Notes under the pieces: model-generated
Database searches by the model: none
Told to the model about the DNA's origin: nothing
What the model saw: only the letters and a program-made list of their open reading frames with translations
Made by a program: the position numbers and the translations under genes
Source: Paenibacillus sp. ACRRY
GTDB taxonomy: Bacteria > Bacillota > Bacilli > Paenibacillales > Paenibacillaceae
Direction of reading: 5' to 3'
NCBI RefSeq assembly: GCF_022346995.1
Contig: NZ_JAKRNM010000003.1
Span: 434,001 to 498,000 of the forward strand
Length of the DNA: 64,000 nucleotides
Shown here: positions 7,732-19,641 of the stretch, one piece after another
How positions within the stretch are numbered: position 1 is the stretch's first letter
How the letters are laid out: each line of letters opens with the position of its first letter

Positions 7732-8889
7732 ATGTCCAAGAAAATTAAAGTCATGACGATATTCGGAGTTCGTCCGGAAGCCATCAAGATGGCTCCGCTT
7801 ATTTTGGAACTTCAGAAACATCCCGAATCTATCGAATCCATCGTCTGTGTGACCGCACAACATCGTCAAATGCTGGATCAGGTTCTTGAAGTGTTTAACA
7901 TTCAGCCGGACTATGATCTGGACGTGATGAAAGATCGCCAAACGCTGAATGAAATCACAATTCGTGTGCTTGGTGGCCTGGAGCCTGTACTGCGCGAAGC
8001 AAAACCCGATATCGTGCTTGTTCACGGGGATACGCTGACTACGTTTGTAGCCAGCTATGCAGCGTTTCTGCAGCAGATTCAGGTGGGCCATGTGGAAGCG
8101 GGCCTTCGTACGTGGAATAAGCTGTCCCCGTATCCGGAGGAAATGAACCGTCAGTTAACCGGCGTGCTTGCAGATATGCATTTTGCACCGACAGATTGGT
8201 CTTTCTCCAACCTTGCCAAAGAAAATAAACCGGAGTCTAGTACCTATGTCACAGGCAACACGGTAACAGATGTGTTTCAATATACAGTACGGCAGGATTA
8301 CACACATCCGGTACTTGAATGGGCAAAAGGCAAACGCCTTGTGCTGATGACAGCTCACCGCCGTGAATCCCAAGGCGAGCCTCACCGCAACATTTTCCAG
8401 GCCGTCAAACGGATTGCCGACGAGTTCGAAGATATTGCCATCGTGTACCCGGTGCATCCAAGTCCTGCTGTGAAGGAGCCGGCTCACGCGATTTTGGGGA
8501 ATCATCCCCGTATTCAATTAATTGATCCACTAGACGTGGTGGATTTGCATAACTTTTATCCGCATACTCACTTGATTTTGACCGATTCAGGCGGTTTGCA
8601 GGAAGAAGCGCCTTCGTTTGGTGTGCCTGTGCTGGTTCTGCGGGATACAACGGAGCGCCCGGAAGGCATCGAGGCCGGAACGTTGGAACTGGTGGGTACG
8701 GATGAGGAACGTGTTTATGAACGGACCAAAGCTCTGCTTACGGATGAAACGCTGTATGCAAGCATGAGTCAAGCTGCCAATCCATACGGTGATGGACATG
8801 CATCGGAAAGAATTGTCAATGCGATTTTGCACCATTTTGGCGTAAATAGTGAGCGTCCGGAATCATTTCACAGAAAATTCAAAAAATAA
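7732..8889 (+). CDS. mnaA: UDP-N-acetylglucosamine 2-epimerase (non-hydrolysing)
   Basis: It interconverts UDP-GlcNAc and UDP-ManNAc. The 385-residue protein has the family signatures MTIFGVRPEAIKMAPLI at the N-terminus, HGDTLTTF, VGHVEAGLRT, TAHRRES, and the late LTDSGGLQEEAPSFGVPVLVLRDTTERPE. In this genome UDP-ManNAc is the likely donor for TagA, encoded 24 kb downstream with csaB and tagO, so the enzyme probably supplies the secondary cell-wall polymer that anchors SLH proteins. A terminator separates it from the atp operon. Confidence 0.96.
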   Translation: MSKKIKVMTIFGVRPEAIKMAPLILELQKHPESIESIVCVTAQHRQMLDQVLEVFNIQPDYDLDVMKDRQTLNEITIRVLGGLEPVLREAKPDIVLVHGDTLTTFVASYAAFLQQIQVGHVEAGLRTWNKLSPYPEEMNRQLTGVLADMHFAPTDWSFSNLAKENKPESSTYVTGNTVTDVFQYTVRQDYTHPVLEWAKGKRLVLMTAHRRESQGEPHRNIFQAVKRIADEFEDIAIVYPVHPSPAVKEPAHAILGNHPRIQLIDPLDVVDLHNFYPHTHLILTDSGGLQEEAPSFGVPVLVLRDTTERPEGIEAGTLELVGTDEERVYERTKALLTDETLYASMSQAANPYGDGHASERIVNAILHHFGVNSERPESFHRKFKK

Positions 8890-8948
8890 TTCGTTTTTTC
8901 TGACTGAATCATAAAGGGTACAGCATACAGTTAAACTGTACGGTTTAC

Positions 8949-8990
8949 GCGGGTTTATGGGCTCCCGGGGGCCTGTAAACCCGTCGTTTT
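8949..8990 (+). terminator. Terminator between mnaA and the atp operon
   Basis: CGGGTTTA and TAAACCCG form the base of a GC-rich hairpin (inner GGGC/GCCT) followed by TCGTTTT. A wider pairing of AAAGGGTA (8913-8920) with TACCCTTT (8990-8997) encloses it. Confidence 0.7.
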
Positions 8991-9017
8991 ACCCTTTAAA
9001 ACGCTAAAATCATTCAA

Positions 9018-9047
9018 TTGACAAAGGCTCTCATCATTCAGTAAAAT
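9018..9047 (+). promoter_or_regulatory. Sigma-A promoter of the atp operon
   Basis: Consensus TTGACA, 18-base spacer, TAAAAT, placed 30 bases before the first gene of the ATP synthase operon and after the mnaA terminator. Confidence 0.75.
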
Positions 9048-9076
9048 TAACTGGGATTGCAAGGGTGGCGTGGAAA

Positions 9077-9331
9077 ATGGCCGATTCGAACAAACCAAAT
9101 TCATCCCGTAACCATGACGATAACGTATGGAAAGCGATGGGACTCGTGACAGCTTTTGGGATCGAGATTGCCATTCTCGCTGTTGCCGGATATTACGCTG
9201 GCTCCTGGTTGGACAAGACCATTGGAGGTAACGGAATATGGATCGCCGTAAGCGTTCTCTTTTTCCTGGCCGCAGGCGGCGTGAGCATCTACTTTATCGC
9301 GAAAAAATTCATGGGGGAAAGTGATGAGTGA
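9077..9331 (+). CDS. AtpZ/AtpI-family small membrane protein
   Basis: An 84-residue protein with a hydrophilic N-terminus and two membrane helices (GLVTAFGIEIAILAVAGYYAG and IWIAVSVLFFLAAGGVSIYFI) separated by the family loop SWLDKTIGG. AtpZ-type proteins lead many Firmicute atp operons and are linked to ATP synthase assembly or Mg2+ transport. The ATG at 9077 with AAGGGTGG upstream is preferred over the GTG at 9065. It overlaps atpI by eight bases, so the two are translationally coupled. Confidence 0.85.
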   Translation: MADSNKPNSSRNHDDNVWKAMGLVTAFGIEIAILAVAGYYAGSWLDKTIGGNGIWIAVSVLFFLAAGGVSIYFIAKKFMGESDE

Positions 9332-9701
9332 ACTAACCAGATACCGCAGATGGATGACTGTTTTCATCATGTACTTTCTTATGATTTGTTTTCTCGCAGC
9401 GGCCTTTATGCCACGTGTGGAGACAATTGCTTTGGGACTGGCCCTGGGTACAGGAATTAGCTGGATCAATGCATTTTACCTGGGCTACAAAGTAAGGAAA
9501 ATGTCTGATGATGCGGCAGAAGGTAACTTGAAGCGTGTGAACCTGGGATTTTTGACAAGAGCGGCACTCGCTGTGCTCGGTATATTCATATCGATGCGCT
9601 TTCCGCAGTACTTCAATACATACGCGGTTGCAGGCGGTCTGGTCATTGCGCAATTTTCCTTACTGATTATAGGGATCGTCTATTCCCGCAGAGCAGAATG
9701 A
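9324..9701 (+). CDS. atpI: ATP synthase subunit I
   Basis: A 125-residue protein with four hydrophobic helices, the size and pattern of Firmicute AtpI, which assists c-ring assembly. It lies in the standard place between the atpZ-like gene and atpB. GGGGGAAAG before the ATG at 9324 sets the start, which overlaps the previous gene's stop. Confidence 0.85.
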   Translation: MSELTRYRRWMTVFIMYFLMICFLAAAFMPRVETIALGLALGTGISWINAFYLGYKVRKMSDDAAEGNLKRVNLGFLTRAALAVLGIFISMRFPQYFNTYAVAGGLVIAQFSLLIIGIVYSRRAE

Positions 9702-9746
9702 TGTTAGGTGCTGCAGCTTTCAAGTCGAGAAAGGGGTGAGAAAAAT

Positions 9747-10565
9747 ATGCATGAAGCTCCAATTATTATGCTTGGCGGATTTCGATTGGATCTATCGGTT
9801 GTGTTGATGCTGGTTGTTACAGGTGCCCTCGTTTTTATCTTTGCTGTACTGGCTACACGGAGGTTGTCCGTTGAAAACCCCGGCAAGCTGCAAAATTTTA
9901 TGGAGTGGGCAGTAGAATTCGTCCGCAATCTGATTTCCAGTACGATGGATATGAAGAAAGGGAAGCACTTTATCTCTCTCGCTCTTTCCATGATCATGTT
10001 CATCTTTGTCGGTAACATGCTGGGTCTTCCGTTCCAGGCAGTAACCGCAGTGGACAGCGCAGAGCATGCGCAGGTGTTTGGTCAGCCGATCGTTACAGCG
10101 GTCGATGCGTTTGAAGAAGCGCATGCCAAAGACCCTGAAGCACACCCACACGTTGAATTGGCATGGTGGAAATCACCTACAGCTGATTTATCGGTAACCA
10201 TGGGACTGGCGCTTGTTGCGTTCATGGTATCTCATGGACTCGGATTGTTCCGCAACACGAGAGGTTATCTCAAGCACTACCTTCAGCCATTCGCCTTGTT
10301 CTTGCCCATCAACTTGATTGAGACGGCATCCAAGCTGTTGACACACGGTATGCGTCTATTCGCGAATATCTTCGCGGGTGAGGTACTGATCACAACGATC
10401 CTGAAGCTGACGACATTCAAAGTGTTTGGCGCAATTGCTGCCATTCCGTTGCTTATGGTGTGGCAAGGCTTTAGTATCTTTATCGGCGCGATCCAGGCAT
10501 TTGTTTTTGTAATCTTGATGATGGTGTACATTTCACAGAGCATCGAGACGCACGACGAACATTAA
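9747..10565 (+). CDS. atpB: ATP synthase F0 subunit a
   Basis: The integral membrane stator of the proton channel. The essential arginine lies in HGMRLFANIFAGEVL (about residue 205), and the downstream helices include LLMVWQGFSIFIGAIQAFVF. The start at 9747 has AAGGGGTGAG; translation from 9708 would add 13 unlikely residues. The loop after the second helix (about residues 98-145) is His- and Ala-rich. Length 272 is slightly above B. subtilis (244). Confidence 0.97.
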   Translation: MHEAPIIMLGGFRLDLSVVLMLVVTGALVFIFAVLATRRLSVENPGKLQNFMEWAVEFVRNLISSTMDMKKGKHFISLALSMIMFIFVGNMLGLPFQAVTAVDSAEHAQVFGQPIVTAVDAFEEAHAKDPEAHPHVELAWWKSPTADLSVTMGLALVAFMVSHGLGLFRNTRGYLKHYLQPFALFLPINLIETASKLLTHGMRLFANIFAGEVLITTILKLTTFKVFGAIAAIPLLMVWQGFSIFIGAIQAFVFVILMMVYISQSIETHDEH

Positions 10566-10608
10566 GTTCCAAGCCCGACGAAGATTTCTTCACCAGGCTG
10601 AACAATAA

Positions 10609-10869
<261 letters not shown>

Positions 10870-10892
10870 TTAAATTGATAAGGTTTGGCGGG

Positions 10893-10922
10893 GAAGGCCA
10901 TAGCCATCCGCGCCTTCTTTTT
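10893..10922 (+). terminator. Terminator-like hairpin between atpE and atpF
   Basis: GAAGGC pairs with GCCTTC and TTTTT follows. Because atpF-atpC must also be transcribed, it is probably a partial terminator or a 3'-end stabiliser for the atpE message. A second hairpin, CGTTCAT-GCGG-ATGAACG, follows at 10933-10950, just before the atpF ribosome site. Confidence 0.5.
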
Positions 10923-10983
10923 AGGTAATGTCCGTTCATGCGGATGAACGTTTCAAGGATACCTCCAGGAAGGAGTGAACAGA

Positions 10984-11472
10984 TTGAGTTTCGTATGGGA
11001 AAATACGCTTCTTGCGATTATCGCATTTGCAATTTTATATTGGCTGCTTAGCCGTTATGCTTTCGGTCCTTTGTTCTCCATCATGGAAAAACGTCGCGAA
11101 CTCGTGCTGACGCAGATGAATGAGGCTGCTCAGACTCGGGAACAGGCCATTGCCTATGTGGAGGAACAAAAACAAGCCCTGGAGCAAGCGCGCAAGGAAG
11201 CTCACGACATCATTGAACAGTCCAAACAAACGGGCGGCAAACAGGCTGAGTCAATTCTGGCTGACGCAAAAGCTGAAGCTAATCGTCTGAAAGACGATGC
11301 GGTACGTGAAATTGAAAGCGAGAAGAACAAAGCGGTTGCAGCGCTTCGCAGCGAACTGGGTACAGCTTCCGTTCAGATTGCTTCCAAATTGATCAAAAAA
11401 GAAGTTGAGAACGGTCCAGCACAAGAAGAGCTTGTGAACCAATACCTCAATGAGGTAGGGGGCCGACAATGA
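10984..11472 (+). CDS. atpF: ATP synthase F0 subunit b
   Basis: The peripheral stalk: one N-terminal membrane helix (ENTLLAIIAFAILYWLLSRYAF) and a long charged coiled coil rich in Glu, Lys, Gln and Ala to about residue 130. AGGAAGGAG is eight bases before a TTG at 10984, which I take as the start; a GTG at 10975 overlaps that site. The stop overlaps atpH by four bases (ATGA). Confidence 0.95.
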   Translation: MSFVWENTLLAIIAFAILYWLLSRYAFGPLFSIMEKRRELVLTQMNEAAQTREQAIAYVEEQKQALEQARKEAHDIIEQSKQTGGKQAESILADAKAEANRLKDDAVREIESEKNKAVAALRSELGTASVQIASKLIKKEVENGPAQEELVNQYLNEVGGRQ

Positions 11473-12017
11473 GCCGCGATACGATTGTTGCCAAGCGTTA
11501 TGCGAAAGCATTATTCGAAGTCGCTCTCCAGCAGCAGCAGGTGCTTGAAGTTGAACAGGAACTGCGTGCGGTTGTCAGCGGATTGACTGGGGATGCCGAG
11601 ATCATCAAGTTCATCGTATCTCCGAACATCTCTGATGAAGCTAAGCGGAACGTGCTTCATGCGAGCCTTGAAGGCAAAGTGTCCGAACCTGTCCTGCGCA
11701 CGGTTCTGCTCCTGATTGAGCGTGGTCGCGTTGACCTGCTGGAAGCTCTTTTGAGTGATTATCTGAAGATCGAGGGTGACTCGCTCGGCATTGCCGATGC
11801 ACGCGTTTACTCGACTTATGCATTGAATGATGAAGAAAAAGAAGCGGTAGCCCGTGAATTCGGAGGCCGTGTGAATAAAAAGATTCGTATCGAGAACATT
11901 GTCGATTCGACTCTGCTGGGCGGATTGAAAGTCGCCATTGGCGATACGATCTATGACGGCAGCTTGGCTGGCAAGCTCGAACGTCTTGAGCAGTCTTTTA
12001 ACAGACGAGTACAGTAG
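11469..12017 (+). CDS. atpH: ATP synthase F1 subunit delta
   Basis: Links the peripheral stalk to the top of F1. It is 182 residues, with the family opening VAKRYAKALFEVA and the C-terminal VDSTLLGGLKVAIGDTIYDGSLAGKLERL motif. It begins inside the atpF stop, indicating translational coupling. Confidence 0.96.
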   Translation: MSRDTIVAKRYAKALFEVALQQQQVLEVEQELRAVVSGLTGDAEIIKFIVSPNISDEAKRNVLHASLEGKVSEPVLRTVLLLIERGRVDLLEALLSDYLKIEGDSLGIADARVYSTYALNDEEKEAVAREFGGRVNKKIRIENIVDSTLLGGLKVAIGDTIYDGSLAGKLERLEQSFNRRVQ

Positions 12018-12027
12018 ATTGGGGTGA

Positions 12028-13548
<1,521 letters not shown>

Positions 13549-13603
13549 ATAGATGATTGCAGCTGCGGAGTTGTTTAACCGATTCCGCATGTCTGCATGT
13601 AAA

Positions 13604-13664
13604 ACTTTGACCCCGTCAAAGTAAGATTATGCTTACGAAGTAACTTTGGCTCCGCCAAAGTTTT
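13604..13664 (+). repeat. Tandem hairpins between atpA and atpG
   Basis: ACTTTGAC-CCC-GTCAAAGT (13604-13622) and ACTTTGGC-TCC-GCCAAAGT (13643-13661) are near-identical 8-bp hairpins with 3-base loops that flank a third, GTAAG/CTTAC (13621-13636). The last is followed by TTTT and the atpG ribosome site GAGGTGG. Confidence 0.8.
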
Positions 13665-13678
13665 GAGGTGGTGAAATC

Positions 13679-14551
13679 ATGGCAAAAGGCATGCGCGAAA
13701 TTAAGCGGCAAATTAAAAGCGTACAAAGCACCAAGCAAATCACCAAAGCAATGGAGATGGTTGCAGCTGCAAAACTGCGTAAAGCGCAGGAAAAAGCTGA
13801 GGCAGCCCGTCCGTATTCGGAGAAACTGAAAGAGGTTGTGGCTAGTATTGCGTCAAGCACGCAAGGGATCCAGCATCCGATGCTCGAGAGCCGTCCAGTC
13901 AAAAAGACAGCTTACCTGATCATTACATCGGACCGCGGTCTTGCGGGTGGATACAATGCGAACGTTTTGCGTCAGGTCAATCTGACGCTGAAAGAGCGCC
14001 ATAACTCCCAAGATGACTACGAGTTGTTCGTTATTGGGCGTAAAGGACGCGATTACTTCAGACGGCGCGAAATTGCGATGGCATCCGTTACAACGGATCT
14101 ATCCGATTCACCAGCATTTGCAGACATCAAATCTATTGCACACGAGGCTGTTCAAGGATTTGAGTTGGCTAAATTTGATGAATTGTACATTTGTTATAAC
14201 CGCTTTGTGAATGCGTTGACCCAGATTCCTACGGTAGAAAAACTTCTTCCAATGGAAACACCTGAGGTAACTGCTGCAGAAGGACCGACGGCGAGCTACG
14301 AATACGAGCCTTCAGCTGAAGCTGTACTGGAAGTTTTGCTACCGCGTTATGCGGAAACGCTAATCTACGGTGCGCTTTTGAACGGTAAGGCGAGTGAGCT
14401 GGGTGCGAAAATGACGGCAATGGGTAATGCAACGAAAAATGCATCCAAACTCATTAACGATTTGTCATTGACATACAACCGTGCCCGTCAAGCGGCGATC
14501 ACGCAGGAGATTACGGAAATTGTGGCAGGTGCCAACGCAGCACAAGGCTAA
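13679..14551 (+). CDS. atpG: ATP synthase F1 subunit gamma
   Basis: The central rotor shaft, 290 residues. It opens with MREIKRQIKSVQSTKQITKAMEMVAAAKLRKAQ, the classic N-terminal helix (about residues 4-36), and closes with the C-terminal helix NRARQAAITQEITEIVAGANA. GAGGTGG precedes the ATG. Confidence 0.97.
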   Translation: MAKGMREIKRQIKSVQSTKQITKAMEMVAAAKLRKAQEKAEAARPYSEKLKEVVASIASSTQGIQHPMLESRPVKKTAYLIITSDRGLAGGYNANVLRQVNLTLKERHNSQDDYELFVIGRKGRDYFRRREIAMASVTTDLSDSPAFADIKSIAHEAVQGFELAKFDELYICYNRFVNALTQIPTVEKLLPMETPEVTAAEGPTASYEYEPSAEAVLEVLLPRYAETLIYGALLNGKASELGAKMTAMGNATKNASKLINDLSLTYNRARQAAITQEITEIVAGANAAQG

Positions 14552-14631
14552 CCGTTTTTTATTTAATGAAGGCTTGCACTGCAAAGATAAACGAACGGAA
14601 CTTTATTTTTGTCAAAGTAGCAGGCTTGTAG

Positions 14632-16050
<1,419 letters not shown>

Positions 16051-16113
16051 TCTGAATCCAGGATTGTCCTTATGAAGCGAGCTATCCTTCGGATAGTTTC
16101 AGGAGGGATGGAA

Positions 16114-16518
16114 TTGAGCACCTTTTTGTTGGAAATCGTAACGCCTGAGCGTTTGGTCTATTCAGAGCAAGCAGATAGCATCATCGCTCGTGGTATTGAA
16201 GGGGAACTAGGGATCTTGCCAGGCCATATCCCTATGGTTACTCCATTGCAGATTGCACCGATCATTATCAAAAACGGAAAAGAGAACAAGCAGGTCGCTA
16301 TTGGCGGCGGCTTTATCGAAATCCGCAAAGATAAGGTTGTTGTTCTCGCAGAAAGTGCCGAATTCCCGGAAAATATTGATGTGGATCGTGCACGTGCAGC
16401 GAAGGAGCGGGCAGAACGCCGTCTCAGCAGCCAAAGCAACCAGGACCACTTTGATCACCGCCGTGCAGAGATTGCTCTGCAAAAAGCGGTTAACCGGATC
16501 AACGTATACGGCAAATAA
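16114..16518 (+). CDS. atpC: ATP synthase F1 subunit epsilon
   Basis: The F1 regulatory/stalk subunit, about 134 residues: an N-terminal beta-sandwich (TFLLEIVTPERLVYSEQADS, GELGILPGHIPMVTPL) and a C-terminal helical hairpin with AKERAERRLSS. AGGAGGG is seven bases before a TTG at 16114, which I take as the start; the ATG at 16108 overlaps that site. A small hairpin, CTATCC-TTC-GGATAG, sits just before the ribosome site. A terminator closes the operon. Confidence 0.95.
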   Translation: MSTFLLEIVTPERLVYSEQADSIIARGIEGELGILPGHIPMVTPLQIAPIIIKNGKENKQVAIGGGFIEIRKDKVVVLAESAEFPENIDVDRARAAKERAERRLSSQSNQDHFDHRRAEIALQKAVNRINVYGK

Positions 16519-16529
16519 ACGATTAAAGG

Positions 16530-16563
16530 AAGCCCGGCGGCTTGGTCTGCCGGGCTTTTTTGC
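16530..16563 (+). terminator. Terminator of the atp operon
   Basis: AAGCCCGGC pairs with GCCGGGCTT around an 11-base loop, followed by a run of Ts. Confidence 0.9.
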
Positions 16564-17118
16564 TTTGTTTCGATGAAATGACTTCCATATTCTTATGAAG
16601 TAATCTTATTTTTCTGGATGATTTTATGTAGATTCTCCGTTAATTTTTGTAAACAATGATCACCGTTCGTGTGATATTGAATATAGTATAGGACTATAGT
16701 AGTGGTGATAGTTACCACTAATAGACCCATTTTTGGCCAGTTCAATCCAAATTATTTCCGAGGAAATGACAAGATCGATATCGAAATAGCGCTCTTTTAT
16801 GTCGTTTTAGTCACAAAATCCCGATGATTTAAAATTAAAATATTTTCAAAGTGGAAATCAATGTAATTGACAATGTATGATGAAAGAGCCTATATTCCAT
16901 AGAGTCAGCAGAGATTGTAGCTGCGAAGATGAATTCCATGATCATTCACAGCCAGATTGTGCTGCTCGATGAAAGGGCAACACGAAGGATCTCCATATGG
17001 GGTACTTCAGCGGTGAATCAGTTGTGTTGTGCTGGAACAAACCATTCTTATGACTTTTAATTAGGATGACAAGCAAAATTACGCTGGTTGCTGCAACAAA
17101 TGTGGAGGTAATGAATAT
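16564..17118. other. Non-coding interval before ywzB
   Basis: No gene is supported. It holds the inverted repeat TAGTGGT/ACCACTA (16700-16720) and a strong promoter (16867-16896). The leader after that promoter, about 215 bases, has several complementary segments (for example CACA..TGTG at 16944-16958 and ATCTCC..GGGGT near 16990-17004) but no T-tract and no riboswitch class I recognise. Confidence 0.6.
16867..16896 (+). promoter_or_regulatory. Sigma-A promoter upstream of ywzB
   Basis: Consensus TTGACA, 18-base spacer, TATATT. It lies about 220 bases before the ywzB start. Confidence 0.7.
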
Positions 17119-17376
17119 ATGGATATTGATCTGACGAATCAGTTGAACCAGTCATTAAGCACAAATGGGTTAGTTTCGATTGTCGTCTCGCTATTGTGCA
17201 TAGCACTCGCTTGGTGGGCGCTGCAGAACCTGAAGCTTGATCTGATTATCAGACAGCCGAAGGGTGCTCAAGGAAGATTGCTGCATTTGCTGCTTGCCAT
17301 TATTCTGGGTCATGCTGTATCCGGGTTCGTTATTGATTATTTATCATGGACCCAAATGTTGCGTCATTTGTTTTAA
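17119..17376 (+). CDS. ywzB: DUF1146-family membrane protein (YwzB-like)
   Basis: An 85-residue protein with two membrane helices (LVSIVVSLLCIALAWWALQNL and LLHLLLAIILGHAVSGFVI) joined by a basic loop with the family-like KLDLIIRQPKGAQGRLL. In B. subtilis ywzB likewise lies between atpC and murAA. Its function is unknown. TGGAGGTAATG provides the initiation site. Confidence 0.85.
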   Translation: MDIDLTNQLNQSLSTNGLVSIVVSLLCIALAWWALQNLKLDLIIRQPKGAQGRLLHLLLAIILGHAVSGFVIDYLSWTQMLRHLF

Positions 17377-17890
17377 TGTTGAGATGGTTGGTTAATCATC
17401 TGTTAGGTTCTTCATGCAGGCTGATTGTCGAATAACATCGATTGATTGTGTCAACAATTAGAGTATGATCAACCTGTTAACAATTAAGAAAAATGTGTGA
17501 CGTGTAATTGGTTGAATTGAGATGTTTTATGTAAAAATGCTTGTATCGTACAATTCAAAAATGTTATGATGGAAGTTAGGGAATTAACAATTGTTCACTT
17601 TAACCTGAGGTTATAAACGGGATCCCCGGTAGTTTACCGGCTAATAATTATCCCAATCCGTCTGTCCTGATGTTTTGCTGACCTGTAAGCCTTAATTACA
17701 AGTTTGCAGGCAATCAGCACGGCAAGTGTTATCATCAATTTTGGATTATAAACCAATTCTTTTCTGAACAGACATCAGGCGTTTTTTGCCGGGCAATGTC
17801 GAAATTCCACACACAGCAACAGTCCTTTCTAACACAGAGGGCTTACGTATTCCGGAATGAAGAAAAGGGAATAAAAGCGCGGAGGGAACC
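17377..17890. other. Non-coding interval before murA
   Basis: No gene is supported. It is AT-rich, with a likely promoter (17541-17570), repeated CAACAATTA/TTAACAATT words, and a small perfect hairpin CCGGTA-GTT-TACCGG (17626-17640) in the leader. The leader to murA is about 310 bases. Confidence 0.6.
17541..17570 (+). promoter_or_regulatory. Probable sigma-A promoter of murA
   Basis: TTGTAT, 18-base spacer, TATGAT, placed 320 bases before murA. Confidence 0.45.
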
Positions 17891-19240
17891 ATGATGAGCA
17901 AATTTATCGTCCGCGGTGGCAAAAGGTTGACCGGAAGTGTCAAAGTTAGCGGCGCTAAAAATTCTGTTCTTCCGATCATCGCTGCCTCTCTACTAGGGGA
18001 AGAAGGACAAAGCGTTATTATTGACGCGCCTCCTCTAGACGATGTGATGACGATTAACAAAGTGTTGGAATCGCTGGGAGCGGGTGTTACATACCGGGAC
18101 GAAGTGATTACCGTGAATGCGGAAAAACTTACTTCCTGCGAAGCCCCGTATGAATGGGTAAGTAAAATGCGGGCGTCTTTTCTGGTCATGGGGCCTTTAT
18201 TGACGCGTATGGGTCATACAAGAATTTCGCTTCCTGGTGGATGTGCCATCGGAACACGGCCGATTGATCAGCATTTGAAAGGTTTTGAAGCCATGGGTGC
18301 CGAGATCAGCTTGGGCCAGGGCTATATCGAAGCTCGCAGCCAAGGACGGTTGCGCGGTGCAAAAATTTATCTGGATGTAGCCTCCGTAGGAGCTACTCAA
18401 AATATTATGATGGCTGCAACGCTGGCTGACGGTGTAACCGTGCTGGAAAATGCAGCTAAAGAACCTGAGATTGTGGATCTGGCCAACTTCCTTAACGGAA
18501 TGGGTGCCAAAGTACGTGGAGCGGGTACAGGAGTTATTCGCATCGAAGGTGTGGAGAAACTCACTGGAGTGAAGCACACGGTTATTCCTGACCGGGTAGA
18601 AGCGGGTACTTACATGGCTGCTGCTGCAATTTCTGGTGGCGATGTGTACATCGAAGGTGCAATCTCCGATCATTTGGGTTCGGTTATTGCGAAGATGGAA
18701 GAGATGGGAGTGACCATCCTGCCAGATGAGAATGGGGTACGTGTTATTGCTGACCGTCCGCTCAAGGCAGTAGATGTGAAAACATTACCATACCCTGGAT
18801 TCCCTACTGACATGCAGTCCCAGATGATGGCGCTCTTGCTGGCATCTGAAGGAACAAGTGTCGTAACGGAGACGGTGTTTGAGAATCGCTTCATGCATGT
18901 GGATGAATTCCAGTTGATGAATGCGGAGATCAAAGTGGAAGGCCGTTCGTCCATCATTACAGGTAATGCCAAACTGAAGGGTGCCAAAGTTACAGCTACC
19001 GATTTGCGTGCGGGTGCTGCACTCATTATTGCGGGTCTGGTTGCTGAAGGTACAACTGAAGTCGGCGGTGTTCATCACATCGACCGTGGCTACGTTCACC
19101 TGGCTGAAAAGCTGAATGGACTGGGAGCCGACATTTACCGTATATCGGTTGAAGAACCGAAACTGGACGCAGCTAAGCCTGCAATCGAAAAAGCTGAGGA
19201 AGAAGTGCCGATGTTCAAGGTACAACCGACTTGGGCTTAA
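17891..19240 (+). CDS. murA: UDP-N-acetylglucosamine 1-carboxyvinyltransferase
   Basis: The first committed step of peptidoglycan synthesis: it transfers enolpyruvate from PEP to UDP-GlcNAc. The catalytic cysteine (fosfomycin target) is C118 in [11 protein letters not shown], and Lys24 in [10 protein letters not shown] matches the PEP-contacting lysine. At 449 residues it is slightly longer than usual because of a charged C-terminal tail (about the last 25 residues: [16 protein letters not shown]). GGAGGGAACC precedes two adjacent ATGs, so the start could be 17891 or 17894. By position before spoIID it corresponds to B. subtilis murAA. Confidence 0.97.
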   Translation: MMSKFIVRGGKRLTGSVKVSGAKNSVLPIIAASLLGEEGQSVIIDAPPLDDVMTINKVLESLGAGVTYRDEVITVNAEKLTSCEAPYEWVSKMRASFLVMGPLLTRMGHTRISLPGGCAIGTRPIDQHLKGFEAMGAEISLGQGYIEARSQGRLRGAKIYLDVASVGATQNIMMAATLADGVTVLENAAKEPEIVDLANFLNGMGAKVRGAGTGVIRIEGVEKLTGVKHTVIPDRVEAGTYMAAAAISGGDVYIEGAISDHLGSVIAKMEEMGVTILPDENGVRVIADRPLKAVDVKTLPYPGFPTDMQSQMMALLLASEGTSVVTETVFENRFMHVDEFQLMNAEIKVEGRSSIITGNAKLKGAKVTATDLRAGAALIIAGLVAEGTTEVGGVHHIDRGYVHLAEKLNGLGADIYRISVEEPKLDAAKPAIEKAEEEVPMFKVQPTWA

Positions 19241-19256
19241 ATCATGTGATTAGTAA

Positions 19257-19288
19257 AAAGCTAAGCCATCTGGCTTGGCTTTTTTTTA
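19257..19288 (+). terminator. Terminator after murA
   Basis: AAGCTAAGCC pairs with GGCTTGGCTT around ATCT, followed by seven Ts. Confidence 0.88.
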
Positions 19289-19641
19289 TGCCTTTTTTAG
19301 ACAACACACTGTTAAAGTATGGCCTACAATTCAGTACCTGATTCTATTAATAGCTGGTCTTAATGGAAGAACTGTGGGTTCAATTTTTGAATATACACAA
19401 CCGAATAAAAGGACATCAATAGAGAATTACGGTGCATGGTTAAGCATATCAAAAATGGCTGTATAGCGGCGGTTTATCCACTATAGCAGAGCAATGTTAA
19501 TCTAACATTAAAAAGAACCGGATGCTCTTTCTTTCTCTCAAATCAAGTTCTATCAAATCGAAACAGCTCATACCCTAAACTATGGATTTGAACAAAAGGA
19601 CCGGTCTATGACGGCCTATGTACAACGGAGGGTATGTCGAA
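19289..19641. other. Non-coding interval before spoIID
   Basis: No gene is supported. A possible sigma-E -10 (CATACCCT, 19569-19576) is present, but no good -35 lies at the right distance. Confidence 0.45.

Noticed and set aside
19275..19466. ORF of 63 codons after murA
   Set aside because: It begins inside the murA terminator and shows no ribosome site or recognisable composition.
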